From positions 1-5,565 of the forward strand of contig BEII01000140.1 in the NCBI GenBank assembly GCA_002898935.1: a DNA stretch of 5,565 bases, given 5' to 3'. Below, one piece after another: positions 1-5,316 of the stretch (position 1 is the first letter of the stretch; each line of letters opens with the position of its first letter). The DNA comes from a bacterium HR32 (GTDB lineage Bacteria > Sysuimicrobiota > Sysuimicrobiia > Sysuimicrobiales > Sysuimicrobiaceae). The notes beneath the pieces were generated by a model, which was given only the letters and a program-made list of their open reading frames with translations, did not search any database and was not told the DNA's origin. The translations under genes and the position numbers were made by a program.

Positions 1-72
1 GGGACCTACGTGAACGTGCACACCGTGGCCCGCCCTGCAGGGGAGATCCGCGGTCAGATCCTCCCGCGGTAG
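1..72 (+). CDS. CHRD domain-containing protein, C-terminal end (partial)
   Basis: Only the last 23 codons are present; the gene enters from the left edge and ends at TAG (70-72). The visible residues include TYVNVHT, then RPAGEIRGQI, which is the characteristic end of the CHRD domain (a beta-sandwich named after chordin and found in many secreted bacterial proteins). The conserved 'YVNVHT...PAGEIRGQ' pattern followed almost at once by the stop means the CHRD domain lies at the very C-terminus. Members are usually small exported proteins of unknown biochemical role; the signal peptide, if any, lies outside the window. It converges on the minus-strand operon, with a gap of 227 bases. Family assignment is confident from the motif; function is not known. 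Confidence 0.87.
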   Translation, partial: GTYVNVHTVARPAGEIRGQILPR

Positions 73-85
73 CCGTTAGCCGGCT
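71..85 (+). terminator. Weak hairpin at the end of the CHRD gene
   Basis: AGCCG (71-75), a five-base loop and CGGCT (81-85) form a 5-bp GC-rich stem overlapping the stop codon. It is followed by TTGCGTCT rather than a true T-run, so it is at best a weak intrinsic terminator. No better terminator is visible for this gene. Confidence 0.22.
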
Positions 86-299
86 TGCGTCTCCGCCGCG
101 GGGCAGGTCCGGATCCCCAGCAGCGCGTACAGGGGTGGTCTTTCTCCGTTGGAGGGTCTTTCCGGGACACGCTCCTCGCCACGCCCACCCTCCGCCCGCC
201 CGGGTGGTGAGGTAAGTCAGCACCAGACGGGCTGCCCGGTCCCAGGTCCCGGCGTTCCGCCTCCTGTCCTGCTCCGACGCGACGTCCGCGGAACGTTTC
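73..299. other. Gene-free gap between convergent genes
   Basis: This 227-base stretch separates the CHRD gene (plus) from the DUF1641 gene (minus). I see no convincing gene. It contains an 8-base direct repeat GGTCTTTC (137-144 and 155-162) around a short stem CTCC-GTT-GGAG (144-154), and a short GGAA-CGT-TTCC stem near 293. None has the stem strength and T-tract expected of a strong terminator, although the location is where terminators for both genes would be expected. A short proline-rich open frame on the plus strand here looks like a GC artefact. Confidence 0.5.
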
Positions 300-734
300 C
301 TACGACGCCGGTTTGGTCTCCGGCGGAGGCTGCAGAGCCCTCAGGGCTTCCACCAGGACCTCCACCGCGGCCGCCACCTGGGGGTTGTGCAACAGAGCCC
401 ACAGCTCCCTCACCCCCAGGGTCTTCGGCTTCCGGTCCAGGCGCTCCAGGGCCTCGTTGACCGCCTGGGGAGCGTACATGGCAGCGCGGAAGAAGGGTTC
501 GTACCGCACCTGGCCCACCGTGCCCAAGAGCATCATGAAGTTGGCCACCATGGTCATGAGCTCGGGCCGGGTGGCGGCGCTGAACTGCTCGTCGAACTCC
601 TCCAGCACGCCGTCCACGGCCGCCAACAACCCGGCCCGGTGGAGCTTCCCCAAGATCTCCACGAAGGCTTCCACCGCCTCCGCGTGCGCGGCGACCTTGT
701 CGAGAACCCGCTGGAGGTCCGCTTCGCTCCCCAT
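300..734 (-). CDS. DUF1641 family protein
   Basis: This 144-residue, mostly helical, soluble-looking protein matches the DUF1641 family, whose best-known member is Bacillus YrhD beside a formate dehydrogenase gene. Family members also recur next to sulfide:quinone-oxidoreductase-like flavoproteins, as here; the biochemical role is unknown. The N-terminal part (about 1-60) is acidic and helical; the middle (55-90) is hydrophobic with many methionines; the segment at 110-134 (ELWALLHNPQV then a helix) resembles the conserved 'L-hh-dp-V-alh-hhhhhh' end of the domain. The tail is proline-rich. There are no cysteines and no clear membrane helix. I chose ATG at 734 because GGGAGGGAGG lies just upstream at good spacing; the open frame extends 12 codons further but that part overlaps the upstream gene. 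It begins 13 bases after the stop of the flavoprotein gene, so the two are almost certainly cotranscribed. It is the last gene of the operon. Confidence 0.85.
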   Translation of the reverse strand: MGSEADLQRVLDKVAAHAEAVEAFVEILGKLHRAGLLAAVDGVLEEFDEQFSAATRPELMTMVANFMMLLGTVGQVRYEPFFRAAMYAPQAVNEALERLDRKPKTLGVRELWALLHNPQVAAAVEVLVEALRALQPPPETKPAS

Positions 735-747
735 GGTCCTCCCTCCC

Positions 748-1902
748 TCAGCGTCCGAACAGGCTAGCAAACCACAGGCGCTCGAACCCCACCTTCACCG
801 AGCGGAACAGCCGCATCCCGCCCAGCAGGCGGCAGTCAGGGTAGGGGGAGCGCCCGTACAGCTTGTCGGTGAAGTCGCACCAGACCGCGGCACCCATATA
901 GCCGGTGTCCATCACGCACACGCCCACCATGTTGTACAGCTCACCCAGGTACACCCCGCGGACCCGGTCCAGGATCTGGGTGGCCACGTGGTCTGCCTGG
1001 AAGTGGGCGAACACCCCGGCCATGCCCAGCCCGATGGTGGGGGCCACCACGTCCCCGATCCCGTACACCTCCGGGTACCGGGGCGAGGCCATGCTGGGCA
1101 GGGTGACGTCCATGTAGCCGCCCGCGGCCGCGAGGGGCGAGTTGCGCACGGGCTCCGGCGGCGCGTGGGGCGGGATGAGGACCGCGAGGTCGTACTCCAG
1201 CATCCGCCCGTCCGTGGAGCGCAGCACGCGGCGGTCGCGGTCGTGGGCGCCCAGCTGGAACCCTCCTTCGAAGTCGACCCGGAACTGCCGCAGGAAGGCG
1301 CGGAAGCCCTCCACCATGAGGGGGCCGAAGGTCTCCATGGGCTGCTGCCAGGGGTGGAAGACGGTGATGCGGGTGCGGTCAGACACGTGGCGTTGGTCCG
1401 CCAGATAGCGGAGCATGAAGGCCACCTCGAAGGGAGCAGGCGGGCAGCGGTACGGCCACTCCACGGGGCCCACCACCACGTGACCGCCCCGGAACTCCCG
1501 AAGCCGCTCCCGCAGGCGCAGGGCGTGCTCCAGCTCCCACGGCCCTTCGTGTCCCTCCGTCCTGGGGTCCGGGCGGAGCACCGCGCCCAAGGCCACCACC
1601 AGGAAGTCGTAGTCGAAGGCCCCTGCCTCCGTGTCCACCCTGCGCGCCACGGGGTCGATGCGGGTCACCGCCGCCTGCACCACCCGGGTGCCGTAGCGGG
1701 CCTCGAGGAGTTTCAGCGGGCGGCGCACCTCCTCAGGCTGGCGCTTGCCCGTCATCACCCAGAGATAGCTAGGCCGGTACTCGTGCCAGGGGCTCCGGTC
1801 CACCAACACCACTTCCACTTCCCCAGGCCGGGACCACTGCGCGAGCCGCTTGGCCGCGATGCTTCCCCCACTTCCTCCTCCCAAAATCAGCACCCGGTGC
1901 AT
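748..1902 (-). CDS. NAD(P)/FAD-dependent oxidoreductase, sulfide:quinone oxidoreductase-like
   Basis: A 384-residue two-dinucleotide-binding-domain flavoprotein. The N-terminal Rossmann fold has VLILGGGSGGSIAAKRL (4-20) for FAD, then VVLVDRSPWHEYRPSYLWV (31-49), whose acidic D35 and 'hxyrPsyl' segment are typical of the sulfide:quinone oxidoreductase (SQR) branch. YDFLVVALGA (98-107) is the usual second motif and YGIGDVV (280-286) is the FAD-ribityl motif, with V in place of the common C/A. C153 in YRCPPAPFE corresponds to the second SQR redox cysteine, and C329 in GVCVMDTG is near the third; C342 and C357 are additional. The first SQR cysteine, expected around 115-130, is absent. The aromatic C-terminal segment (361-384, ending WFASLFGR) could be the amphipathic quinone/membrane contact seen in SQRs. 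Start ATG 1902 follows AAAGGAGG at ideal spacing. The gene is 86 bases after the ykoP-like gene and 13 before DUF1641. Sulfide oxidation is inferred; another sulfur or quinone substrate is possible. Confidence 0.93.
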   Translation of the reverse strand: MHRVLILGGGSGGSIAAKRLAQWSRPGEVEVVLVDRSPWHEYRPSYLWVMTGKRQPEEVRRPLKLLEARYGTRVVQAAVTRIDPVARRVDTEAGAFDYDFLVVALGAVLRPDPRTEGHEGPWELEHALRLRERLREFRGGHVVVGPVEWPYRCPPAPFEVAFMLRYLADQRHVSDRTRITVFHPWQQPMETFGPLMVEGFRAFLRQFRVDFEGGFQLGAHDRDRRVLRSTDGRMLEYDLAVLIPPHAPPEPVRNSPLAAAGGYMDVTLPSMASPRYPEVYGIGDVVAPTIGLGMAGVFAHFQADHVATQILDRVRGVYLGELYNMVGVCVMDTGYMGAAVWCDFTDKLYGRSPYPDCRLLGGMRLFRSVKVGFERLWFASLFGR

Positions 1903-1906
1903 GCCG

Positions 1907-1918
1907 CCTCGCCTCCTT
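1907..1918 (-). promoter_or_regulatory. Strong Shine-Dalgarno site of the flavoprotein gene
   Basis: Reading the minus strand, AAAGGAGG lies nine bases upstream of ATG 1902, a near-perfect complement of the 16S rRNA 3' end. It fixes the start and shows that this gene is translated independently of the ykoP-like gene upstream, unlike the overlapping genes further up the operon. Confidence 0.8.
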
Positions 1919-1927
1919 TCCGCCTGC

Positions 1928-1933
1928 AGGATA
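1928..1933 (-). promoter_or_regulatory. Possible -10 box in the 86-base gap upstream of the flavoprotein gene
   Basis: TATCCT on the minus strand, about 26 bases before the start codon, could be a -10 box giving a short leader that contains the ribosome binding site. No convincing -35 hexamer sits 16-18 bases upstream. An alternative -10 is TAGGGT within the dyad at 1990-2003. Either would let the redox pair be transcribed separately from the envelope genes upstream. Confidence 0.3.
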
Positions 1934-1988
1934 GGGCCGGCCGCAGGCCCGCGCCATCGGGCGGCGGCCGGAGTCCCGCCTCCCCTCT

Positions 1989-2576
1989 TTACCCTACAGG
2001 GTAGGGTATCTTTCGGGTGGGGGGGGGACGCCACCAAACTTCCACCGGCCAGGGCGGTGGCTTGTGGCCTCGGGCAGTGGGGTGGTAGACGGCCCGCAGA
2101 CCCCACAGGAAGAACCGCACCAGCCGCCACCAGGGACTTGGGGGCAGGGGGCGGACCTCGAAGCCCAGGCGCCGGGCCGCCTCGCTGAACACGGTCACTC
2201 CGCGGGCCGCCACCAAGCGGTCCCGCGTAAGCAGGTCCCGGAGGCAATCCAGGTCGTGGCGGAGGGTCGTGAGGTGAGGCCAGGGGGAGTCCGTGGCCCT
2301 CTGGGGAAACAGGGCGTTGTGGAGGTGCAGCTCGGCTACCCGGTCCCCGGGGCGCACCACGGTGCCGTCGGCCAGCAGGACCGTGGGGCCTTTCCAGCGC
2401 TGGGCGGAGTACAGGAGCAGGCCTCCGGGTCGGACCGGCCGCGGCTGCCACCACCAAGTGGTGAGCCGCTCCCACCACAGCCAGACCCGCAGGGGCCCCG
2501 CTGCCCGACCCCGGCCGCTGCGGGAGAAGCCCACCAAACGCTGCCAGAGCGGCACCCCGCTCCTCAGTAAGGCCAC
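1989..2576 (-). CDS. YkoP-like protein
   Basis: A protein of up to 195 residues that resembles Bacillus YkoP. The supporting core is KGPTVLLADGTVVRPGDRVAELHLHN (about residues 62-87): a 'dGT-h-GD-h-elHlHN' pattern that recurs in YkoP proteins. A second block, ARGVTVFSEAARRLGFEV (124-141), also fits the family. YkoP genes and domains are found with polysaccharide deacetylases and glycosyltransferases, exactly the genes just upstream here; the biochemical role is unknown. A tryptophan-rich stretch (32-43) may sit at the membrane, but there is no clear signal peptide. GTG 2576 overlaps the glycosyltransferase stop by 13 bases and has no good ribosome site; GTG 2555, behind TGAGGAG, is a fair alternative. 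The last ten or so residues are encoded across a run of nine C's and the operator-like dyad, so the C-terminus is sensitive to a one-base error or slippage. Confidence 0.68.
   Translation of the reverse strand: MALLRSGVPLWQRLVGFSRSGRGRAAGPLRVWLWWERLTTWWWQPRPVRPGGLLLYSAQRWKGPTVLLADGTVVRPGDRVAELHLHNALFPQRATDSPWPHLTTLRHDLDCLRDLLTRDRLVAARGVTVFSEAARRLGFEVRPLPPSPWWRLVRFFLWGLRAVYHPTARGHKPPPWPVEVWWRPPPTRKIPYPVG
1990..2003. promoter_or_regulatory. Operator-like dyad TACCCT-AC-AGGGTA (CsoR/CstR-type candidate)
   Basis: A perfect 6-2-6 inverted repeat, followed directly by another GGGTA (2004-2008), so that GGGTA occurs twice in tandem. TACCC...GGGTA dyads around a G/C tract are typical of operators for the CsoR/RcnR/CstR family (copper-, nickel- or persulfide-sensing repressors), and CstR is known to control sulfide:quinone oxidoreductase genes in staphylococci. 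The site overlaps the last four codons and stop of the ykoP-like gene and lies 88 bases upstream of the flavoprotein start. No regulator gene is present in the window, so the assignment is inference from motif shape and context. Confidence 0.45.
2019..2027 (+). repeat. Nine-G homopolymer in the end of the ykoP-like gene
   Basis: A run of nine G's (C's in the coding strand) encodes a PPP stretch near the C-terminus of the YkoP-like protein. Such runs are prone to replication slippage and to sequencing error. A gain or loss of one base would change the last ten or so residues and the stop. Together with GGG at 1999-2001, 2004-2006 and 2015-2017 it makes a G-quadruplex-capable tract. Confidence 0.85.
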
Positions 2577-3265
2577 CGCCGGCCGACCCCCACGTGGGCC
2601 AGAGCCCAGCGGCAGAACGTGTACAGCATGCCCAGGCGGAGGGGCAAGGCCCGGAGCCGACGGGGCGAGGTGGCGATGTACGCTTCCGTGACGTGGCAGG
2701 TGGGGAGCCCCGCGGCCTCAAGCCGTCGTAGGAACTCCAGGTCCTCGGCGATCTGCAGGTCCTCTTGGAACCCGCCCAGTTGAGCGAAGAGGTCCGCGCG
2801 GCAGTAGAACATCTGGGCGCGGATGCTGAACAGCTGCTTGCCGAACTCCAGGAGCGCGAAGAATCCCCGGTCCAGGGGGTCTTGGGAGTCCGCCACCACG
2901 CGGATGCTGCCTGCGGGCCAACCCGCTTCCGCCCGGGCGAGGACCGCGCGGGCCAGGTTGGGGCTCGCCACGGAGTCCGCATCCAAGAAGATCAGCCAGC
3001 GGCCGGAAGCCGCCCGGGCACCCGCGTTCTTCGCCCGGGCGCGGCCGCGCCGCGGCTCGCGGAGGACCTGCAGCTGGAGCTCGGGGTGCAGGGCGGCGAA
3101 CTCCCGCACGGCCTGCTCGGTCCCGTCCGACGAGCCGTTGTCCACCACCACGGCCTCTACCTCTTCCAGGGGCCAGTCCTGACGGGCCACGGACGCCAGG
3201 GCCCGCCCTACGTAGCCTGCCTCGTCCCGGGCGGGGACCACGAAGGACACTCGGACGCTACCCAT
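2564..3265 (-). CDS. Glycosyltransferase family 2 protein
   Basis: A 233-residue GT-A fold transferase that moves a sugar from a nucleotide-sugar donor, in the cytoplasm or at the inner membrane face. Motifs in order: SFVVPARDEAGYVGRALAS (7-25), the usual N-terminal strand and helix; VVVDNGSSDGTE (39-50), nucleotide binding; RGRARAKNAGARAASGRWLI (73-92); the DXD metal/nucleotide motif FLDADS with D95 and D97; GGFQEDL (164-170) and IAEDLEFLRRLEA (172-184), containing the acidic pair E174-D175 that normally carries the catalytic base. It is short, with no C-terminal membrane helices, unlike Bacillus YkoT or dolichol-type members. ATG 3265 overlaps the stop of the deacetylase gene by eight bases (ATGGGTAG) and has no good ribosome site, so translation is probably coupled. 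Acceptor and donor cannot be told; context suggests a cell-surface polysaccharide, glycolipid or wall polymer. Confidence 0.94.
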   Translation of the reverse strand: MGSVRVSFVVPARDEAGYVGRALASVARQDWPLEEVEAVVVDNGSSDGTEQAVREFAALHPELQLQVLREPRRGRARAKNAGARAASGRWLIFLDADSVASPNLARAVLARAEAGWPAGSIRVVADSQDPLDRGFFALLEFGKQLFSIRAQMFYCRADLFAQLGGFQEDLQIAEDLEFLRRLEAAGLPTCHVTEAYIATSPRRLRALPLRLGMLYTFCRWALAHVGVGRRWPY

Positions 3266-3983
3266 GGAGCAAGGCCCGGTACGTGGTGACTTGCCGGGTG
3301 CGGAGGGCCCGCCGGAGCCTCGCGAGCTGCGGACCCCACGTGCGCGGGCTCTGCGGGTGGAAGAAGACCTTCACGAGGGGGTACGGAGTCCGCGCGGCTC
3401 CGGCTCCCAAGGTCCCGCCCACGTGCACCAAAAACTCGTGCAGCCCACCCGTGCCCACGGAGCCGAACCACGGCGCCAGCAGCCGCCGGCCCGTGGCCAG
3501 GTCGTGCACGGAACCCATGGTCACGTGGTAACCGAACCCCAGAGCCCGCAGGAGCGGGCCCAGCCAGGCCGGGGCGAGCCAGCCGGGGGCGCAGAAGCCC
3601 TCCGCCTGCAACCCCACCGTCCGCAGCTGCTCCAATCCCGCCCGCAAGCGTCTCTCCGCCTCGTCCGGAGAGAGGCTCAGGAACTCCGCATCCTGCGCCG
3701 CGAACCAACGGGCTCTCAGGCGTGTGGGCCAGCGGGCCTGCAGCGACCCCGCGGTGCGGTGGGTGTAGCCGTGCAGCACCACCTCGGAGCCCGAGCGCAC
3801 CTCGGCTTGCAGGAGCCGCACCAGCTCAGGGCTTTCCGCCAGCGGCCAGCGCCCCGCGAAGTTCGGCACCACCTTGAGCACCCGCGGGCGCACGCCCAAC
3901 CGGTCCAGCAGGGACAACAGGGTGCGCACGGCGGCCAGGTTGGGCGGGGCCACGTCGTGCACCGACACCACGATGCAACCCAC
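3258..3983 (-). CDS. DUF2334 polysaccharide deacetylase-like protein
   Basis: A protein of about 241 residues from the chosen start, resembling DUF2334, a divergent branch of the polysaccharide (NodB-type) deacetylases that remove acetyl groups from amino sugars with a bound metal. Seen motifs: IVVSVHDVAPPN (4-15), where D10 stands for the metal/catalytic Asp of motif 1; VVLHGYTHR (68-76), the HxxxH metal pair H71 and H75; GFCAPGW (129-135), equivalent to the substrate-groove motif; and VFFHPQ (206-211), the late histidine motif. The strands and helices between fit the (beta/alpha) barrel. No signal peptide or membrane segment is visible, so it may act on a cytoplasmic or inner-leaflet intermediate. 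I chose GTG 3983 because conserved sequence begins there; the open frame runs up to GTG 4085 but the extra residues are low-complexity and Arg/Ala-rich and cross the divergent promoter. No Shine-Dalgarno precedes 3983, so the start is uncertain. It is first in the operon and overlaps the glycosyltransferase gene. Confidence 0.88.
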   Translation of the reverse strand: MGCIVVSVHDVAPPNLAAVRTLLSLLDRLGVRPRVLKVVPNFAGRWPLAESPELVRLLQAEVRSGSEVVLHGYTHRTAGSLQARWPTRLRARWFAAQDAEFLSLSPDEAERRLRAGLEQLRTVGLQAEGFCAPGWLAPAWLGPLLRALGFGYHVTMGSVHDLATGRRLLAPWFGSVGTGGLHEFLVHVGGTLGAGAARTPYPLVKVFFHPQSPRTWGPQLARLRRALRTRQVTTYRALLHG

Positions 3984-4024
3984 GGGGAGGAGTTCGGCGG
4001 CCGCGGCCCGTCCCCTACGCCGTG

Positions 4025-4033
4025 TGCTAGACT
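4025..4033 (+). promoter_or_regulatory. Extended -10 promoter of the MFS transporter gene
   Basis: TGcTAGACT is an extended -10 box (TG at 4025-4026, hexamer 4028-4033). The same GTGCTAGA-n-TC core precedes the tRNA gene at 5297-5307, which supports it being a real promoter element of this genome. No good -35 is visible, as is common with extended -10 promoters. Transcription would begin near 4040, at or beside in-frame GTG 4038 and TTG 4041, and 46 bases before ATG 4086. Confidence 0.55.
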
Positions 4034-4042
4034 CCTGGTGTT

Positions 4043-4054
4043 GAGGGCCCCCTC
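4043..4054. promoter_or_regulatory. GAGGG-CC-CCCTC dyad just after the predicted MFS transcription start
   Basis: A perfect 5-2-5 inverted repeat immediately downstream of the predicted start point. This is a usual place for a repressor site, and for the divergent minus-strand operon it lies upstream. It may also be chance in GC-rich DNA. Confidence 0.25.
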
Positions 4055-4085
4055 CACGGACCTGTCGCGGATCGTACAGCGGCAC

Positions 4086-5288
4086 ATGCGCCTACTGGCG
4101 GCGGCGCAGGCCATGTCCACCGCCACCTTCCAGTTGGTCCCCGCCCTGGGCGGCGTGATGTTCCTGCATCTCACGGGCGACGTAGCGCTCACCGGGCTCG
4201 CCCTGAGCCTGAGCGGGCTGGGCCAGATCCTCACCGCGTACCCGGCGGGCCGCCTCATGGACCGCGTAGGCCGTGGACCGGTGTTCGCCGCCAGCGGCGG
4301 CGCGGGCGCGGTAGCCGCAGGCCTGGTGGCCTGGGCGTTCCACGCGCACAGTGCGTGGGCGGTGGCCGCAGCCATCCTGCTGCTCAGCGCGGTCACCGCC
4401 CCCCTGCGGCAGTTGTCGGTGGCCGCCGCGGACATGCACCCGCCGGAGCTGCGTGGCCGCGCGGTGGGCTTCTTGTTCTTCGGGAGCGCTGTGGGTGCCC
4501 TCGTGGCACCCGTCGTGTCGTCGGCGGGTACGCGGGTGGCAGGGGGAGACCTGGCCTCTATCCCGTGGACCTGGCTCGCGGCCGCCCTGTTGCAGGTGGC
4601 CATCGTGCCGCTCATGAGGGGGCTGCGGCCAGATCCCCTGGAGCTGGGTCGGCACGTGCACGCGGGCAGCGTCGCGGGCACGCCGGCTGGGCGGGAGCTG
4701 CGGGGGACCGGTCTCATGCCCGCGGCGGTCGCCACGTACGCGGCCCAGTGGGGGGTGATGACCCTGTCCATGGCGCTGGCGCCCGTGGTGATGCGGACCC
4801 ACGGTCACGCGGTGTCGGACATCGTGTGGGCCATCGCCATTCACAGCGTGGGGATGTTCGCGTTCTCCCTGCCGCTAGGCGCGCTGGCGGACCGCGTGGG
4901 CCGGCTGCCCGTGATGGTGGGGTCCCTGCTGGTGTCCGGGATCTCTACCTACGGGTCGGTGGCGTTCCCGGAGTTCTGGAGCGCGACCCTGTTCCTGTTC
5001 CTGGTGGGGGTCGGCTGGTCTGCGGGCGTGGTGGCGTCTACCGCGCTGCTGTCTGACCTCACCTCCGTGGGCGAGCGCGGCCGGCGGTTCGGCATCGCGG
5101 AGTTCGCCGGCCGCGGCGCGGTCCTGGCGTACCCGGTTGTGGGCAGCCTGCTGGTTGGCCGGCTGGGGCTGGCGGGGGTTGGGGTGGCGCTGGCGTTGAG
5201 CGTGGCGGTCCCTGCGTGGCTGGGGGTGCGCGGTGCTGGCCGCGGCCAGCACCGCTGGGGCTCGGTGCCCGCGGAACCGGGTTCCTAG
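4086..5288 (+). CDS. MFS transporter
   Basis: A 400-residue integral membrane protein of the major facilitator superfamily with about 12 hydrophobic helices, probably a proton-coupled exporter or uptake carrier in the cytoplasmic membrane. The signature loop motif A is present in both halves: GRLMDRVGRGP (55-65) between helices 2 and 3, with D59, R60 and R63, and GALADRVGRLP (265-275) between helices 8 and 9, showing the internal duplication. ELRGRAVGF (121-129) marks the helix 4-5 loop and GERGRRFGI (329-337) the matching helix 10-11 loop. The central cytoplasmic loop is about 180-208. Substrate cannot be told; the general pattern is that of drug/multidrug-like and uncharacterised MFS proteins. 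The start is uncertain: ATG 4086 has no Shine-Dalgarno, while in-frame GTG 4038 and TTG 4041 lie right at the predicted transcription start and would give a leaderless message adding 15-16 residues. The last 20 residues after helix 12 are encoded across a long palindrome. Confidence 0.94.
   Translation: MRLLAAAQAMSTATFQLVPALGGVMFLHLTGDVALTGLALSLSGLGQILTAYPAGRLMDRVGRGPVFAASGGAGAVAAGLVAWAFHAHSAWAVAAAILLLSAVTAPLRQLSVAAADMHPPELRGRAVGFLFFGSAVGALVAPVVSSAGTRVAGGDLASIPWTWLAAALLQVAIVPLMRGLRPDPLELGRHVHAGSVAGTPAGRELRGTGLMPAAVATYAAQWGVMTLSMALAPVVMRTHGHAVSDIVWAIAIHSVGMFAFSLPLGALADRVGRLPVMVGSLLVSGISTYGSVAFPEFWSATLFLFLVGVGWSAGVVASTALLSDLTSVGERGRRFGIAEFAGRGAVLAYPVVGSLLVGRLGLAGVGVALALSVAVPAWLGVRGAGRGQHRWGSVPAEPGS
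5230..5255. repeat. 26-bp perfect palindrome in the 3' end of the MFS gene
   Basis: The two 13-base halves (5230-5242 and 5243-5255, the first reading GCGGTGCTGGCCG) are exact reverse complements with no spacer. In RNA this gives a very stable hairpin with a small loop. It lies 31 bases before the MFS stop codon and encodes part of the polar tail after the last helix (RGAGRGQHR). It has no T-tract after it, so it is not a standard terminator, but could slow or end transcription before the tRNA gene or protect the mRNA 3' end. Confidence 0.8.
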
Positions 5289-5297
5289 CCACGTCCG

Positions 5298-5306
5298 TGC
5301 TAGAAT
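5298..5306 (+). promoter_or_regulatory. Extended -10 promoter of the tRNA gene
   Basis: TGcTAGAAT, an extended -10 (TG 5298-5299, hexamer 5301-5306), ends 10 bases before the tRNA 5' end, giving a start point a few bases upstream of the mature RNA. It shares its core with the promoter of the MFS gene. No clear -35 hexamer is seen in the end of the MFS gene. Confidence 0.6.
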
Positions 5307-5316
5307 CGTGCCGGAC

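Noticed and set aside
149..460. Plus-strand proline-rich 103-codon open frame
   Set aside because: Composition is typical of random GC-rich frames; no ribosome site and no recognisable domain; half of it is antisense to the DUF1641 gene.
313..2004. Plus-strand open frame of 563 codons opposite the flavoprotein and DUF1641 genes
   Set aside because: It is antisense to two clearly homologous genes, is rich in His/Pro/Ala/Arg with no domain, and is explained by absence of stops in GC-rich DNA.
1903..2982. Minus-strand open frame continuing upstream of the flavoprotein start
   Set aside because: The extra residues are a shadow of the ykoP-like and glycosyltransferase genes in another frame; the strong ribosome site and Rossmann start at 1902 decide the true start.
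3264..4037. Long plus-strand extension upstream of the MFS gene in the same frame
   Set aside because: It is antisense to the DUF2334 gene, low in complexity, and precedes the predicted promoter at 4025-4033; the MFS protein needs none of it.
3716..4844. Minus-strand open frames opposite the MFS gene
   Set aside because: Arg/Pro/His/Gln-rich with no domains; antisense to a transporter with clear motifs in both halves.
5273..5285. GGAAC-CGG-GTTCC hairpin at the MFS stop as a terminator
   Set aside because: Five pairs with a three-base loop and no T-tract; too weak to call in GC-rich sequence.
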